In this document: positions 1 to 12,540 of the stretch, one piece after another
How positions within the stretch are numbered: position 1 is the stretch's first letter
Layout of the letters: each line of letters starts with the position of its first letter
Source: Anthoceros angustus
Lineage: Eukaryota > Streptophyta > Anthocerotopsida > Anthocerotales > Anthocerotaceae
Direction of reading: 5' to 3'
Assembly (NCBI GenBank): GCA_010909165.1
Contig: VJWM01000106.1
Span: forward strand, 744,001 to 808,000
DNA length: 64,000 bases
The notes under the pieces: generated by a model
Database searches by the model: none
The model's input: the letters and a program-made list of their open reading frames with translations, nothing else
What the model was told of the DNA's origin: nothing
Position numbers and translations under genes: made by a program

Positions 1-420
1 AGGGAGACATCCGTGACTGGTGAATGGGATCACATGCCCAACTCAGCGGTGATTGCTGCAATTGCCAACGGGCCACGTTTGAAAGTAAAGTCCTATCGTG
101 GCTTGGATTCTCATGGCTATCACTACCGGACTATTGAGGCGGATGAAAATCGGAAGCGACAGGACTCATGGGTTTACGGACGATTTCACATTCGCCAAGT
201 ATCGGCAGTATTACGGCGCATCCGCGAAATTCTAGATGTACGGTGCGATGGAGGGGCGTTCGGTTTTCATCTTGATGTGGAGTGGTATGAATGTGACATC
301 AGCGAGAGCCACCATCGTTGAAGCGGGATTTCTGGGTTCCATGTTGTGGACACGAGGCGGCCTTACGTTATCATCGCGATGCCGTGGGCCATTCACATTT
401 CACGCACATTTGAAGCGGTC
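1..420 (+). pseudogene. CACTA (En/Spm) TNP2-type element, DUF4216 C-terminal fragment
   Basis: Reading from base 13 gives about 100 residues with the landmarks YRGLDSHGYHYRT, QDSWVYGRF, REILDV and VEWYECD. The minus-strand block at 3,589-4,002 has the same order (YRGLETMGYHFRT, DSWVFGTFD, EDILDVPF, VKWFACE). This is the layout of the DUF4216 domain found at the C-terminus of TNP2-type CACTA transposon proteins. The frame stops at 319-321, but another frame continues with ISGFHVVDTRRP, matching SGFTAVDTRRV of the other copy, so one frameshift is present. The gene runs off the left edge, so this is only the tail of an element lying upstream. It is not expected to be functional. Confidence 0.7.
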
Positions 421-3350
421 TTGGCACATCCGATGTCATGCCCGCAAAAACTGGCCGGATGATCGCACCAATTCTCCCAAAATCGATGGGCGGAGTGAAT
501 TCAACTTTTAATTATTCGGACATTACGAGTTTGATAGCCTCGAGCTTGCTTCCAACACTCTCTACACATCGACCGGTCCGAGCAAATTGCTTAAACAGAA
601 AATGCTTGTAGCTATGCGTGCCCTTTCCACTAGCCATATGTCGCATCATCAAGAGCATGTCCGTTTTGTCTAACACGTTCAAAATCCACGATCGATCAAG
701 TTCGGATGTCATGCCGGTGGAACCAACAACAATCGCTTGCAAGCCACACCTCGAGCTTTTCAAGACATCTAGGAACTCGCCGAATGCTTACTCCTTTCGC
801 AATGCCTTGCCCACATCTTTGTGTCCTCCACCGCAAGATTTTCAATCCCTACATGGAGTCGGAGGGCTCCGGGCGCCGACCCAACTCGGACTTCACAAGC
901 GGAATGTTGTGAGCGGCATTGGCACACTTATTCCTAAGACCTTGTCAAGTTCAAGCTTTAGAGCTATGGCGGACTTCAACCTCAAAGTGACGTCGTCGCG
1001 GCTTAGTGTTCGATCGTATTCTCAAACTCGCTCCCAATCGACAAGCCAAACTTCATTTGCCTCCCAATTTTCAACGAGCCTCTTGCCACGGCTGGTCCTT
1101 TTCTTATCCGAATCCTTTGAAATTGCTGCACCTTGTCTTCATGTTCAAGCGGCGAGGAACCCGGCACGCCATCCGCCACCACCTCTGGATGGCTATGTGA
1201 AGGTGCATCACCGCTTGAACGGCGGATGCTGACTTCGCACAGGCTTTGTTTGTGGCTCTCCATTGCCCTCCACGGTTGCACCAGCCACGAGCTTCATAAG
1301 TTGAAGGTGTGGCCCGCATTAGCAGCAACGGCTCACAAATTTACGTCACGGGTATCCGTATTCACAATGAGAATGGCGTGCGGTGGCGGTTGGCGGTGAC
1401 ATGTTGTGAGCTGCCTTCACGGTGACGGTATGCTCACGCGAACTCCGGAGTAAGCCTAAATGCGGAAGGCGCGTGCGATGCGTAACGGTCGTAATCCATG
1501 CCATGCACGGACGTGAAGATAGGGGTGGGGCGCCAATGTCATTGTCCGGACATCCGATGAGGAGCGTGTAAATGGATTACAATTTGAAATTGCGGGGAAG
1601 AAGGCAATGGAGCTGGGCATGACGTCATGCTCGATCGCAAGTTTGATGGGAAAATGTGCCGCCGCCTATTGCCAATCTACGGAGGAGATCGGATGTGACA
1701 AGCGCCAAATTTTCTTTGCACAACGACGGCATGTCGAAATGGCGCGAGATTGGGGGTGGGATGGTGACATGGGTACCCCGATCAAGACAATAATTTTGAC
1801 AAGGAGAGGAGGTCCTTGGCGAGAACATTTAGACGAGCTTGAACATGTGGCTACCACGGGAGGAGCAACCCCAAGACTTTGGACAACACGAGGAGGGACC
1901 GAGGCGGATGTAGGGATAGGCTGGCGGCCGGTGGCCGCCCTGGAAAAATGGGCTTCTCGATATGCGGTTGGCGGTATTGTCATGGGCACCGAGGCACGTT
2001 TGATCTTGTCGCAAAAGCGAAGGGAGACCAGTGCATTTGCCAGAGCTCATTCACCAGCATGGGAGGGATGTGGTTGAAGCTGAAATCAAGAGGCAAGCAA
2101 ACCTTGGGCGGAGAAGTCGGCAGAGGTGCCACACGCGCTGCTTTGGAGGGTTGGAGGGAGAGAAAGCTTCTTTCCAAAGACGCATGAACGAGCTTGTAGT
2201 AACGCTGGCATTGGGGTGTCATGGACTCAGCAGTGTGGATGTGCGGCGACAACTTGTGGAGTTGATGGCGTGAGTACCCAAGAGCCACAAACTGGATTGG
2301 ATTCGTCGCAAGTTTGTGAGGAGCGATCGGGAGGAATCATTATGTGATGAAGAGGGTAAGAGAGGGTGCAGGAAACCCGAAACAACGGAGATACAACAAG
2401 CGGTGATACCCGGAATGTTACAAGCCCAATTTCAAGCCACAGTAGAAGTGGCGTCAAGAGGCAGCTAGATGTGGGGAACATGGCGTGAAACAACAACACA
2501 AAGGCGCTCGAGGCCCGCATTGCGAAGCATGGTGCAATGAGCACAAATAAATATGGTCGAAAGGGAAGATGGCATCTAGGAATGAAGAGATGGAGTCGAG
2601 TGGGTAGGGGGTTTGTCCCTACTGGGAGATCAAGTGGTGAGTTGGACAGTCTGTAAATAAGATGCAGCCTATGATTTGATCTACACTCAATTAACGAGCG
2701 TTTGTGGGTGCTATGCAGGTGGGGTTGAACTGCTCGAACTACAAAGACAATGTGAGGGGCGAATTAACAATGCAGAGGGCATATCAAGAATGGGGGCTGA
2801 AGTTTCGGAGAGGACACCTCGAAGGCACAAATTTGCGGGATATGGACATGGTGTTGTCCTCCCAACCAAGCCAACCGCCCACAAACAGGAGGATCATCAC
2901 ACGAAAATACATGAAGCGAAAGTCGGTTAGTCTTTGGATGAGGCGCTTCTAGGTTGCTTGAATTTGTATGTCATGAGTTGCTATAATTCCGGGCATGTGA
3001 TTCCGAGGTGGGATTATGTTTGCATCTTGATGCAGCCTTCACGCGCCGGAGAGCACGAGCTCTCTACGATGATAGATCATGGGGATGATAGCCAAACAAA
3101 AGTGCCCTCCGGCAGGAATGGAAACGGTGCGGTGAAGGAGAAGAGGGCGAAGCAACGGATGCGGGCAGTGCAAGCATGCTATGTGAAGGAGAAGAGAGCG
3201 AAGCTTCCCCCACCTTCAATTCCTGCATCCCGATACGCGTAGGTCTAGCGGCAATTCAGTTGTCAACACGCAATTTGTTGCCGAGATTATAGAAACTCAT
3301 TAGGTGTAAGCAGAAAGTCGGGATGGCACGTACGTTGACCATACAGGATA
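421..3350. other. No recognisable gene; probable decayed transposon DNA
   Basis: Open frames here are short, overlap on both strands and carry no domain I know. The most protein-like stretch is minus-strand 512-763 (83 residues, containing LDKTDMLLMMRHMASGKG), which could be an exon or an accessory transposon reading frame. It has no clear start context and I cannot assign it. The position between two CACTA-type fragments suggests non-autonomous or decayed transposon sequence. Confidence 0.4.
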
Positions 3351-3404
3351 TTATATTATTATCCTAATATATTCGAAATTACACGCACAATTCAAATCCA
3401 AACT

Positions 3405-3452
3405 CACGTCGAGCGTGTAACCATGTGGCACGTCGAGCGTGTAACCATGTGG
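3405..3452. repeat. Two perfect copies of a 24-bp direct repeat
   Basis: The unit beginning CACGTCGAGCGTGTAACC is present at 3,405-3,428 and again at 3,429-3,452 without change. It lies just beyond the 3' end of the minus-strand TNP2-like gene. CACTA elements often carry short subterminal repeats, but two copies are too few to call it one. Confidence 0.85.
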
Positions 3453-3572
3453 CGGCTGCACATTGCATCGATGTGTGAAGGTCGTACGTAGACGTGGCGA
3501 TCGTATACCACAGCAAAAGCATGGGGCGTACTCCAGCCCACAGCGGGTACGTACCGACAACAAACCCCCCTA

Positions 3573-6500
3573 TTACGTAATATTGTGATTACCGCGGAAA
3601 TGTGAAGGGCCCAGATTTGTGATCCCGCCTGTATCGATACACTCGCCTTGTGTCCACAGCCGTGAAGCCACTGATGTCCGGATGCATGGATACAGGGGTT
3701 GTGGATGTCTCACAGGCAAACCACTTGACGAGGAGGACGAAAGCAGTGAAGTCCGCCCCCTCAAACGGAACGTCCAAAATGTCCTCCACTTGCCCATAAA
3801 AAGAAACTGGCTGGTCCTCCATGTCAAAGGTGCCGAAAACCCAACTGTCTCGAGTGCTGCGCTTATTAACATCTCCGGCCATGGTGCGGAAGTGGTACCC
3901 CATGGTCTCTAAACCTCTGTATGTTGTAACCGTCTGCCGAGGGCCGTTGACTATTGCCCGTATGTCTTCATATCGAGCCATTCCAGCCCTGCGTTGGGAC
4001 ACCGACCTCCAGCCAACTCATGAGGTTTGTCCCGTCGGTGTCACTTGCTTCAAACTCGGTGATAGCCTCCAAGGCCTCGAATGCAATATGAAGTGCCAAT
4101 GAAGGCGCTTGATTTTTCTTTTTTCTTTTGGCTTTCCCAATTGGCGCTCTACCGAACGATCAATAGAAGTGTCTTTGAAATAGAGGCTTGCCGGTTCGTG
4201 GCCGGAAGTCGGATGCATAAAACATACTTTCCATGGCGGTACCACAGGCCATACTCCCTTCCGGCTTGGCATGTTGGCGGATGGATGCCTTCAGATGCAT
4301 ATGTCTCTCGATAGGGTACATCCAGGGCATGGATCAGGCTGTGAGTGGCCACCTCGTCGACAAGGTGGATGATCATGTCTGCATAGGATTCCACAACACG
4401 GACGGGTAACAACGCTCTAATTCCACCATGGTGTCCACCACTTTCTGCGCATTCTGGGATGTCTCGAGTTAATTGCTTTCGCAAATCCACTGTAGATGGG
4501 TGGCGAAGGAAGCATACTGGACCATTTAGGCGCCGCAAAGCTATTAGTAAAGCGCATTAGCGGTGCCAATCGTGGCTCTTCAACCCGGTCACTTTTGACC
4601 CCGAAAACAAATCGAGAGGTTAGACCCAAACGCAGTAGGTGGTCGCACCTTACACAACTCATCCTTCACGCCCTGAATGTCCGCCTTTGACAGCGCGTAG
4701 GAGGCCGCCGGAAGGTGGGCTTCCCCGGTGTCGTCAATCACTGGCCACAACCATGGCTTGGAGTCCAAATCCATCATGTCAATGCGTGAATTGTGCGTAT
4801 CCCATCGTCCACTCCATATGTGCCAGAAAGCTTGGCAATTGTTGACCTCTGTGTGCATTACATCCCCCACTTGGGTATTGATGATGATAGGGCAAGTTGT
4901 CAATGAAAGCGGACCTTGGTGGCGCCCGGGCCCCGTGTGCCACTGTCACCCGGGGGCTAGCAAATTCACATTTCTTGGATGATGTCACGGTGGCGGAGAG
5001 AGGCGGTCGCGATTCCACATTGTTATTGAAATAGTCGCCTTCTTTAGGATCATCTTCGTGGGACACCACCGGCGTTTCCGTCACAAACAATCTTGTCCAA
5101 CGCATGCGACCAGCGTGGTACAAAGAGGTCCATAATGTGCGGTAACGAACTTGCAACCCAAAAGGGCACCAATCCGGGGTAATCACATGTTGCATGGAGA
5201 AGGGCGGCAAGGTGGAAGAAGTGAAGCGGATCCGTCTTGACTTTGAAAAATCTGCTGCACACCAACCCATAGCATGGCCAGCTCCTCTAAGGTTGAGGTA
5301 GACATCCAAATTCTTGACTGTTTGGCCCGGCACAATAAGCGGCATCGAATCGTTGCTTCTTTGTAGTCGACCACGGCGGAGGTTGTGGATGTCTCACGGG
5401 CAAACCACTTGACGAGGAGGACGAAGTCCGCCCCTCAAACGGCGTCAAAATGTCCTCCACTTGCCCATAAAAAGCGGCTGGTCCTCCATGTCAAAGGTGC
5501 GAAAACCAAGCGTCTCGAGTCTGCGCTTATTAACATCTCCGGCCATGGTGCGGAAGTGGTACCCCATGGTCTCTAAACCTCTATGTGTTGTAACCGTCCG
5601 AGGGCCGTTGACTATTGCCGTATGTCTTCATATCGAGCCATTCCAGCCCTGCGTTGGGACACCGACCTCCAGCCAACTCATGAGGTTTGTCCGTCGGTGT
5701 CACTTGCTTCAAACTCGGTGATAGCCTCCAAGGCCTCGAATGCAATATGAAGTGCCAATGAAGGCGCTCATGATAGCACTTTTTTCTTTTGGGCTTTCCC
5801 AATTGGCGCTCACAACGATCAATAGAAGTGTCTGAAATAGAGAGCTTGCCTGTGGTTCGTGGCCGCCGAAGTCGGATGCATAAAACATACTTTCCATGGC
5901 GTACCCGTGGCCATACTCCTTCCGGCTTGGCATGTTGGCGGATGGATCGCTTCGCACATGCATATGTCTCTCGATAGGGTACATCCAGGGCATGGATCGG
6001 TTGGTGAGTGGCCACCTCGTCGACAAGGTGGATGATCATGTGCATAGGATTCCACAACACGGACGGGTAACAACGCTCTAATTCCACCATGGTGTCCACT
6101 ACCGCGCATTGCGGATGTCTCGCGGGTTAATTGCTTTCCGCAAATCCACCAGATGGAGCTGAGGACGGAAGCATACCGACCATTTAGCGCCTGCATAAAG
6201 CTATTGGGAAGTAAATCGCATTAGCGGTGCCAATCGTGGCTCTTCAACCCGGTCACTTTTGACCCCAAACAAATCGAGAGGTTAGACCCAAACGCAGAGG
6301 TGGTCGCACCCATACAACTCATCCTTCACGCCTGAATGTCCGCCTTTGACTAGTAGGAGGCCAAGGTGGGCTTCCGTGTCGTCAATCACGCCACAACCAT
6401 GGCTTGGAGTCCAAATCCATCATGTCAATGCGTGAATTGTGCGATCCCATCGCCCACTCCATATGTGCGAAAGCTTGGCAATTGTTGACCTCTGTGCATT

Positions 6501-7440
6501 ACATCCTTCAGCCACAACTTGGGTATTGATGATGATAGGGCAAGTTGTCAATGAAAGCGGACCTTGGGTGACGCCTGTGCCCTTCCAGTGCCGCCACCCG
6601 GGGCGCAAAATTCGACATTTCTTGGATGATGTCCTGACGGAGAGGCGGAGGTCGCAGTTCCACATTGTTATTGAAATAGTCGTGACTGACCGCTAGGATC
6701 ATCTTGTGACACCACCGTTTCACACAAACAATCTTGTCCAACGTGATGACCAGGCTGTGCAAAAAGAGGTCCAGAATCGAAACACAGGTAACCAACTTGC
6801 AACCCAAAAGGGCACCAATCCGGTAATCACATGTTGCATGGAGAAGGGCAGCAAGGTGGAAGAAGTGAAGCGGATCCGTCTTGACTTTGAAAAATCTGCT
6901 GCCACACCAACCCATAGCATGGCCAGCTCCTCTAACGGGGTTGGAGGTAGACATCCAAATTCTTGACTGTTTGGCCCGGCACAATAAGCGGCATCGAATC
7001 GTTGCTTCTTTGTAGTCGACCACGGCGGAGGTTGTGGATGAAAAGCAGAACAGGCCATATAAGAGTATGAAGCGGACCGGTGACCGCTAGGATTGAACCC
7101 GTCTGTGGAGATGCCAAGGCGGATATTCCAATCTTCTAGCCCAAAATCATCAACTGCGTCCAAGCTACTCCAAGCAGGGTTATCGGCCATGATTCGCATT
7201 TGGCCGTCGACACTCCGGTGCTCCCTCCACCAAGTGAGCTGGCGGGCAGTGGATCGACAGGCGTACAGTCTCCGTAGACGGTTAGTGACAGGAAAATAAA
7301 ACATGGTTTTGCGGGGAATAGACTGACCGGTAGCACCAATCCGGAATTGTGGCTCATCGCAAAACTCGCCGTATGGCGGCCGAGGTCCCGAGCGACGCAA
7401 TCCCCACACCTGCCAAGCGTCGGACGCATCCATAGCCTAT
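3573..7440 (-). mobile_element. CACTA TNP2-like transposase gene, decayed and internally duplicated
   Basis: Read on the minus strand, the 5' part (about 7,433-6,720) shows the transposase core of the TNP2 family: FPVTNRLRRLYACRST, then AWSSLDAVDDFGLEDWN and IRLGISTDGFNPSG. This matches the family pattern of RLxRLY, a conserved DxxAW-type segment and RLGxxTDGFNP. Further along, about 6,026-5,900, are IHLVDEVATH and WMYPIERHM, the signature of DUF4218. The gene ends with a DUF4216 block at 4,002-3,589. The domain order transposase, DUF4218, DUF4216 is the usual one for TNP2 proteins, which bind and move CACTA transposons in the nucleus. The middle is present twice (see the repeat entry), and frames are broken many times, so no intact protein can be read. 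I did not find convincing CACTA terminal inverted repeats. Confidence 0.75.
3697..7040. repeat. 1.65-1.68-kb tandem duplication inside the CACTA gene
   Basis: Copy A spans 3,697-5,380 (1,684 bp) and copy B 5,381-7,029 (1,649 bp). All three boundaries carry the same 11 bases, GGTTGTGGATG, at 3,697-3,707, 5,381-5,391 and 7,030-7,040. The event therefore joined two points sharing 11 bp. The copies differ by many small indels, mostly bases absent from copy B: nine bases near 5,425, two near 5,440, single bases near 5,610 and 5,690. Substitutions are fewer. Confidence 0.85.
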
Positions 7441-8820
7441 GTGCAACAACATTTTCCTCACATCGCGCTCGGTATCGTTTGATTTTGGCGAGAATGGAAG
7501 TTGACAAGGAAAATAGCGGACATGCGTCGAGATCTTGAAGCGGTCTGAATGTTGAGCAACGCGAGCGAGCCCTTGTATCTTTGGCATCCTCGGACCCGTG
7601 GTATCCAGTGAGATGCCTCTGTTCCCAATCCAGGCCGGGACGAGAACACACCAGCAATGCTCTCATCCGTGGCCCGTCAGCGCGCATCCATATCTGCACC
7701 GTCGCAAATGGGAGTCACGAGAGCTGCGCAGTGCGCGCCACCGAAGGCCCCATCATGTCGTGGGCTGCCGAGGAAGAGTCCGCAGCGTCACAGGACACTG
7801 TTCATCCGGAGGTTGGGGGTGGAAAGGAGACCCTCCACAGTGCACGGGCACAGCACACGAGCAATGGAGAAGGTGAGAGCGCAGTGGGGTGGTCTACCAC
7901 CACCGGCGAGGCATAGCAATGCGCAGGAAATGGCTAACCTCGGCAAGCAGGCGGGCCCAAGAACGCTCGTGTCGCAACGCGATGTCCTGCCGAATCGGAT
8001 GTGTGCTGCCATCGCAACCCGGACATTGGCACAAAACCCGGGGAATTTGCCGATTACTGTATGGGATGTCCATCGGAGCTGGTCCGAGATATGGGAAAGG
8101 CGCACAGCTACCTCTACTGCCTACAGGGGGAGGGGAGGGGAGGGGGAGGCGGGGTGGAGGGAGAGGAGAGACAGAGCCGTTAAGCAGGGTCACGGGCCAC
8201 CGTCACAGGGCCGTGGTCCGTCCACCTGAACTCACGCCCCTTCGTCTGCCCAACGGATCCATCGGCCGGCGATGAAATGCATCGACTGTTCACGGTCAAG
8301 CTGGCGAGACAACAACTGGGAACCGGTGTTGAGGTTGTTCCCCCCGGTTTCGTCGGACGGGTTACGGCGGAACCCAAACCCAGCAATACCTCACGGTGAG
8401 GCGTTATCGTGCGATATATGACGTAGAACAGTGCGGAGGTTCGCCATAAAAGAATTGACGAGAATACGAAATCGTCTTAGGTCCGATAAAGCGCCTTATA
8501 CATATGATGACCTATAATACCCCCACCGTCATATACCACTTGTCATAAGGTGTGGCGATACGGGATGCGGGTGGACGACGGGTGTCCGATGGACATGCAC
8601 AACTGCTTGGGATATTTGCCCGGCTACCAGCCGGACGGGAAGATTGGGCACAATCCGGCGAGATGGTAACGCCCGGCTCAACTGTATGCACGCGACCGTC
8701 CGGCCATGGGTTACCCAAGAACTCACTCGCTTCCACGTCAAAGCAGATTCACGCACTAACAAAGACGCAAGATTGACACGGTGGGCTCACCACCGGTGCG
8801 TCAAATGGCACACGGAGGCA
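7441..8820. other. Transposon flank without a recognised gene; G-rich tract at 8,125-8,175
   Basis: The minus-strand sequence upstream of the TNP2 core (7,441-7,700) may hold more of its N-terminal region, but stops and frame changes prevent a reliable reading. At 8,125-8,175 the plus strand is almost pure purine with repeated GGGGAGGGGAGGGG, which could fold as a G-quadruplex. I see nothing else from 8,180 to 8,820. Confidence 0.4.
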
Positions 8821-8829
8821 TCAAATCGG

Positions 8830-9465
8830 CGTTATTAAACACGTCTTATAACGGCCTGCATTGTAGTAGTGTGAAGACCCCACCATTGTGTCCAACTGGC
8901 GAGACTCTTTCGCCAACATCTTAGAGGTGACCTCCTCCCATGTGAGGGTGTCTTGGGCTACTAGGAAATCTATGAACCCTGACCAAGCTTCGGGCATAGA
9001 ACGATATAGAAACATCTTCTGTATGTCCTCTTGGATAGCAAAGCGCCATACATGCTAGCGTCAGCCAGTTGTGAGTCGATGTGCTTGGCAAATCGTCCTC
9101 AATACTTCAATGTCATCACACAACAAAACAAGTGAAATACTTCACCGCTCCCTTCTCGCCATATTTCTCATTGAGAAGATTCCAAATGTACTCGCCTTTT
9201 GTCGGTTCTCACCTTCAGGACTGCAGAGATTCATATAGGAGAGTCAGACCTTGTGGTCTCTCCGCATCCATTCTCTCTGCTCTCTCCCCTCATCTTCGGG
9301 TTTCGGCTCTTTGCCCTCGGCAATGCCATACACGTCCTCTGCCATTAGCAGAACCTTCATGGACCTTTTCCATACATGGAACTCCGCTCCATCAAACACC
9401 AGCATCCTCAAGGCCGCGGTGGTAACTGAGCCCATCGCCATCACAACTCCGTCCTCTTTTATCAA
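8830..9465 (-). pseudogene. Ty1/Copia gag fragment
   Basis: The minus strand from 9,465 starts an open frame with LRMLVFDGAEFHVWKRSMKV, the 'L.G.nf..W...M' opening of plant Copia gag proteins (DUF4219/UBN2 type). It stops at 9,244. After this stop other frames continue the domain: EYIWNLLNEKYGEKG near 9,190-9,140, and PEAWSGFIDFLVAQDTLTWEEVTSKML near 8,985-8,900 (quoted in part: LTWEEVTSKML is the typical gag helix). The order and spacing fit one gag gene broken by stops and frameshifts. Nothing of protease, integrase or reverse transcriptase follows on this strand, so the element is truncated at about 8,830. It belongs with the primer-binding site and LTR to its right. Confidence 0.75.
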
Positions 9466-9485
9466 GTCTTGCGATTAGTGTTCTT

Positions 9486-9497
9486 GCTCTGATACCA
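9486..9497 (-). promoter_or_regulatory. Copia primer-binding site, initiator-Met tRNA type
   Basis: The minus strand reads TGGTATCAGAGC, the standard plant Copia primer-binding site complementary to the 3' end of initiator methionine tRNA. It lies between the LTR and the gag fragment, as expected for the 5' end of a minus-strand element. Confidence 0.9.
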
Positions 9498-9767
9498 TAT
9501 AAGAACCAGCTCAGACACAACACAGCCTGGGCAACGCACAGGATCAACACAGTTAATAGACACAAGCAGAGGCAATGGATGGCACACGCAATGGTACCAC
9601 TGGCTTAGATAGACTCCAAAGTACTAGTCAATATGGTGCACAGGGTGCTACATATATAGCCCTTAGGCTAGGCAACTATCGAGGAGGTAAGCCCTAGACT
9701 CGAGAGTGCAATATCCTAGTATATCCTAATATACTAGAGTAAGTAGCACTGGATTGAATCTCTAACA
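9498..9767 (-). mobile_element. Copia 5' LTR, about 270 bp
   Basis: Read on the minus strand, the LTR starts TGTTAGAGATTCAATCC at 9,767 and runs to the primer-binding site. A TATA motif (CTATATATG) lies at about 9,651-9,659. The outer boundary cuts directly into the tandem-family sequence that begins at 9,768, so this element inserted into, or its truncation removed, the left end of the first family unit. No matching 3' LTR is seen in the window. Confidence 0.75.
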
Positions 9768-10990
9768 CCGTTGCGATCTTTTCCGGTTCCCGGCCCGCTC
9801 CCGCTCCTGCTCCCTATTAAGCCTGGACAAGGAGAATCACCAAGTGGTTGAACTCTGGACTTGAATTGAGGGCTGCTAAGATGATGCCGGAGCCTCTATC
9901 TGTCTCCCTAGAGACGGGGACGGGGGCTCCCACGAAGGGCATCCCCCCCCTTCCCTCCCTTCCCTCCCTTCCTGGGACGATGCGCGGCACGATGACGATG
10001 CAGCCGTAATACAAGCTCGACGGCTGGTCCATTGGATCAGATACTGTCACAGGGTATTCTAGCGTAGGCTGGACAGGCTCAACGGTGGTTGATTCCTCTC
10101 GCATCAGATCAACGGGTATCGGACATGGAGTGGGTCACTACATTATGATATTTCCCCCATATTGAATCCAGTGTGCGCAACAGACTATTGAGCGAGAAAG
10201 TGCTTTACGTGATTTAGTCTAGGTATGTGCTAGCTATGTAGTCTAATTGGTATGATCACCTCTGCTGTTTGCAGATGGAAGCATACGACTAGCCAGCTGT
10301 GGCGTTTCAACTGTTTTGGCCAAATGAGATATAACAATGCGATGGAGCACTGCAAAAGGGAATACTTGAATGTTGTTGAAGCGCAACAGTGTGGAGGAGG
10401 AGGTAGCCAGGGATGAAGCTCTTAGGCGCCTGAACCAGTACTGGAACGGGGAGTATCTGCCAGACTGCGAACGCGAGCACTGAATGTGTTCCAGGGTTGG
10501 TATTGGGCACTCCATAAATCGAAGCTTGGTCAGCACGTCCGTCGACTTCGACTGTCTTCGTGAACGCTGGAATGGTTCTCGTGAACGCTGGGATGGTTCT
10601 CGTGAACGCTCGGACTGGCCAGTGAACCCGGAATTCCGCCAGGGCCAGCACTCTCACCAGCGCAAGACCCTGAACCGGCAGCTCAGGGACATTAAGCCGC
10701 GGCAGCCTTCGTGTCCGTACTACATGCGGCGGGGGCGAATGCGGGCTGCTCCCTACTTCGAACGCCCGAACCCTTCTCTTTGGCCAAGTTTGCAATCTTC
10801 AGGAAGGGCTGGCAATTTGAAAGCAGCTGCAGCCTTGGAGAAAGAAATGAAACCTCGATATACGTCCTTGGCTCGAGAAACGGATGACATTGAAACGCGC
10901 TTTCTGCTTAGGTAGTCACGATTGGATGCGGTGAACAAAAACTTTTGGGTGCAGATGAAGGAGCAGGCAGGCGAGAAGCATCATTCGGTG
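9768..10990 (+). pseudogene. Tandem-family unit U0, broken copy
   Basis: This matches units U1-U3. It has a CT-rich leader at about 9,776-9,815, the exon-1-like segment reading DDDAAV and RYCHRVF followed by a stop (TTCTAGCG where other units have TTCTACCG), and the exon-2-like segment. In the second segment an indel near 10,393 and a TGA at about 10,480 interrupt the conserved cysteine motif (tgCgaacgCgagcacTGA). Downstream, 10,484-10,915 stays open with three tandem copies of an (N/D)GSRER motif, followed by AAAALEKEMKPRYTSLARET. This last part is also seen near 24,520-24,610. The unit abuts the Copia LTR on its left and the decayed PPR copy on its right. Confidence 0.6.
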
Positions 10991-11070
10991 AAGAAACTGC
11001 ACGATAAGAATTAGCAGCATTCTGGTCTGCCCTTCTTGATATGATGGTCGCACGCAGGTGCTCTCCCTTG

Positions 11071-12540
11071 TCATTGTCGTGGAGGATGGCTTTCATGCCC
11101 AACCAAATAACTGCGCACCCGCCCGTCCGTGTCTGTCCACCAGCTCAGACCCGGCTGTTTCCATGCCCTGATTTTTTTCTTCGTGCCCTGCATCTCCTGT
11201 GCCTGCTCCCACATCTGAGCACATCTATACATGTTGGTCTCCTCTTTTGCTGATTTGTGCATGAAGCTGCTTCCCCACCTCCAACGCTGCGCTGCCTACA
11301 CGTGCACATGCCTGTAGAAGGCACACAAATGTCACCAAGTCGGATGCAACTATCCCTTCTTCTTGCATATCTCTGTAGAGTTGAAGGGCTTCCTGGCCCA
11401 TGCCCCGCTGGGAATACCCTCCGATAAGAGCAGTCCAAGTCACCATATCTTTCCTATCAAGTCAGGCAAACACGCTGTAAGCATCCTCTAGGCTGCCACA
11501 CTTTGCATACATATCGACCGAACTGTTGGCTACAACCACATCAGCTTGATGCCCTAGTTCCCTAATTTGTGTGTGAAGCTGCTTAATTACCGATCTCCAA
11601 ACCTGCAACGCCCACACTTGCACATGCATTCAGGAGGTAAACAAATGTCATGGGATGGGGTACAGGGATGTCCTCGTCTTGCATGGCACTCTAAAGGTGA
11701 AGAGCTTCCTGAGCCATGCACTGCTGGGAGTACCCCGATATCATGGCATTCCACGCCACCACATCCTCCTGGCTAATTCCATCAAATACAACTTGAGCAT
11801 CTTCCACGCTGCCACACTTTGCATACATGTCTACCCAACTGTTGGCTACAAAGACATGGCCTTGTAGCCCTCGTTCTGTAATCTGTGCATGAATCTCCTT
11901 CCCTGTCTCCAAAGGAGGGGTACCCACACTTGCGCATGCCTGCAAGAGGCACACAACCGTCACAGAATCAGGTGCAGCCATCTCTGCTCGCATAGCACAG
12001 TACAATCACAGGGATTCGTGGCCCATGCCCAGCTGCGAGTACCCTGCTAGCATGGCATTCCATGTTACCACATCCTTCCCACCAAGTCCATCGAGGACTC
12101 GCTGGGCATCTTCCAAGCTCCCGCACTTTGCATACATGTCCACCAAGCCACTACAGACAAACAAATCAGGCTCAACCCCACTGGCCACCACATTTGCATG
12201 CCTAGCTTCCAAGTCTAATCCCCTTGCACAAGCTTGAAGGGTCGCCACAAACACATGACCATCTGGCTTTACGTTGGGCCCCCGCATCCGACGATGCAGT
12301 GTATGGCCTGCTTCTCTTCTCCATACTTCACATACGCAGAAATGATGGAAGACTACATGAAGGCATCAGGTACAGCTACCATTGCAAACACATCCATCGC
12401 ATCTTGCAACCTTCCATGTGACGCATACATTCGCAGGATGTGATTGCACTGGAACGTATTCGACTCGCACCCGATTCTCACCGACTCTGCGACATAAAAC
12501 AATATCCCTCTTCATCACACATTTCCTCACAACATGCATC
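11071..12540 (-). pseudogene. Decayed duplicate of the PLS-class PPR gene
   Basis: The minus strand aligns with the intact PPR gene at 24,775-28,428 and ends with the same tail (GLSWWTDTDGRVRSYLVGHE, then SHPPRQ and stop at 11,071-11,073). It is much shorter. The C-terminal AQMWEQAQEM segment is joined directly to AQISKRGDQ of a middle repeat near 11,240, so several repeats are missing. Frames change near 11,450 and 11,690, a stop lies at 12,003-12,005, and the 5' part near 12,400-12,540 is scrambled. Flanking DNA on the 3' side (10,910-11,070) also matches 24,610-24,774, so the duplication was segmental and included adjacent family-unit sequence. A Copia pol fragment follows directly at 12,541. 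Confidence 0.85.

Noticed and set aside
1607-2350. Plus-strand frames of 70-156 residues
   Set aside because: They overlap antisense frames of similar length, with no recognisable domain and no splice evidence.
3351-3563. Minus-strand frame with a PHGYTLDV repeat
   Set aside because: The repeated peptide is a translation of the 24-bp direct repeat and has no other support.
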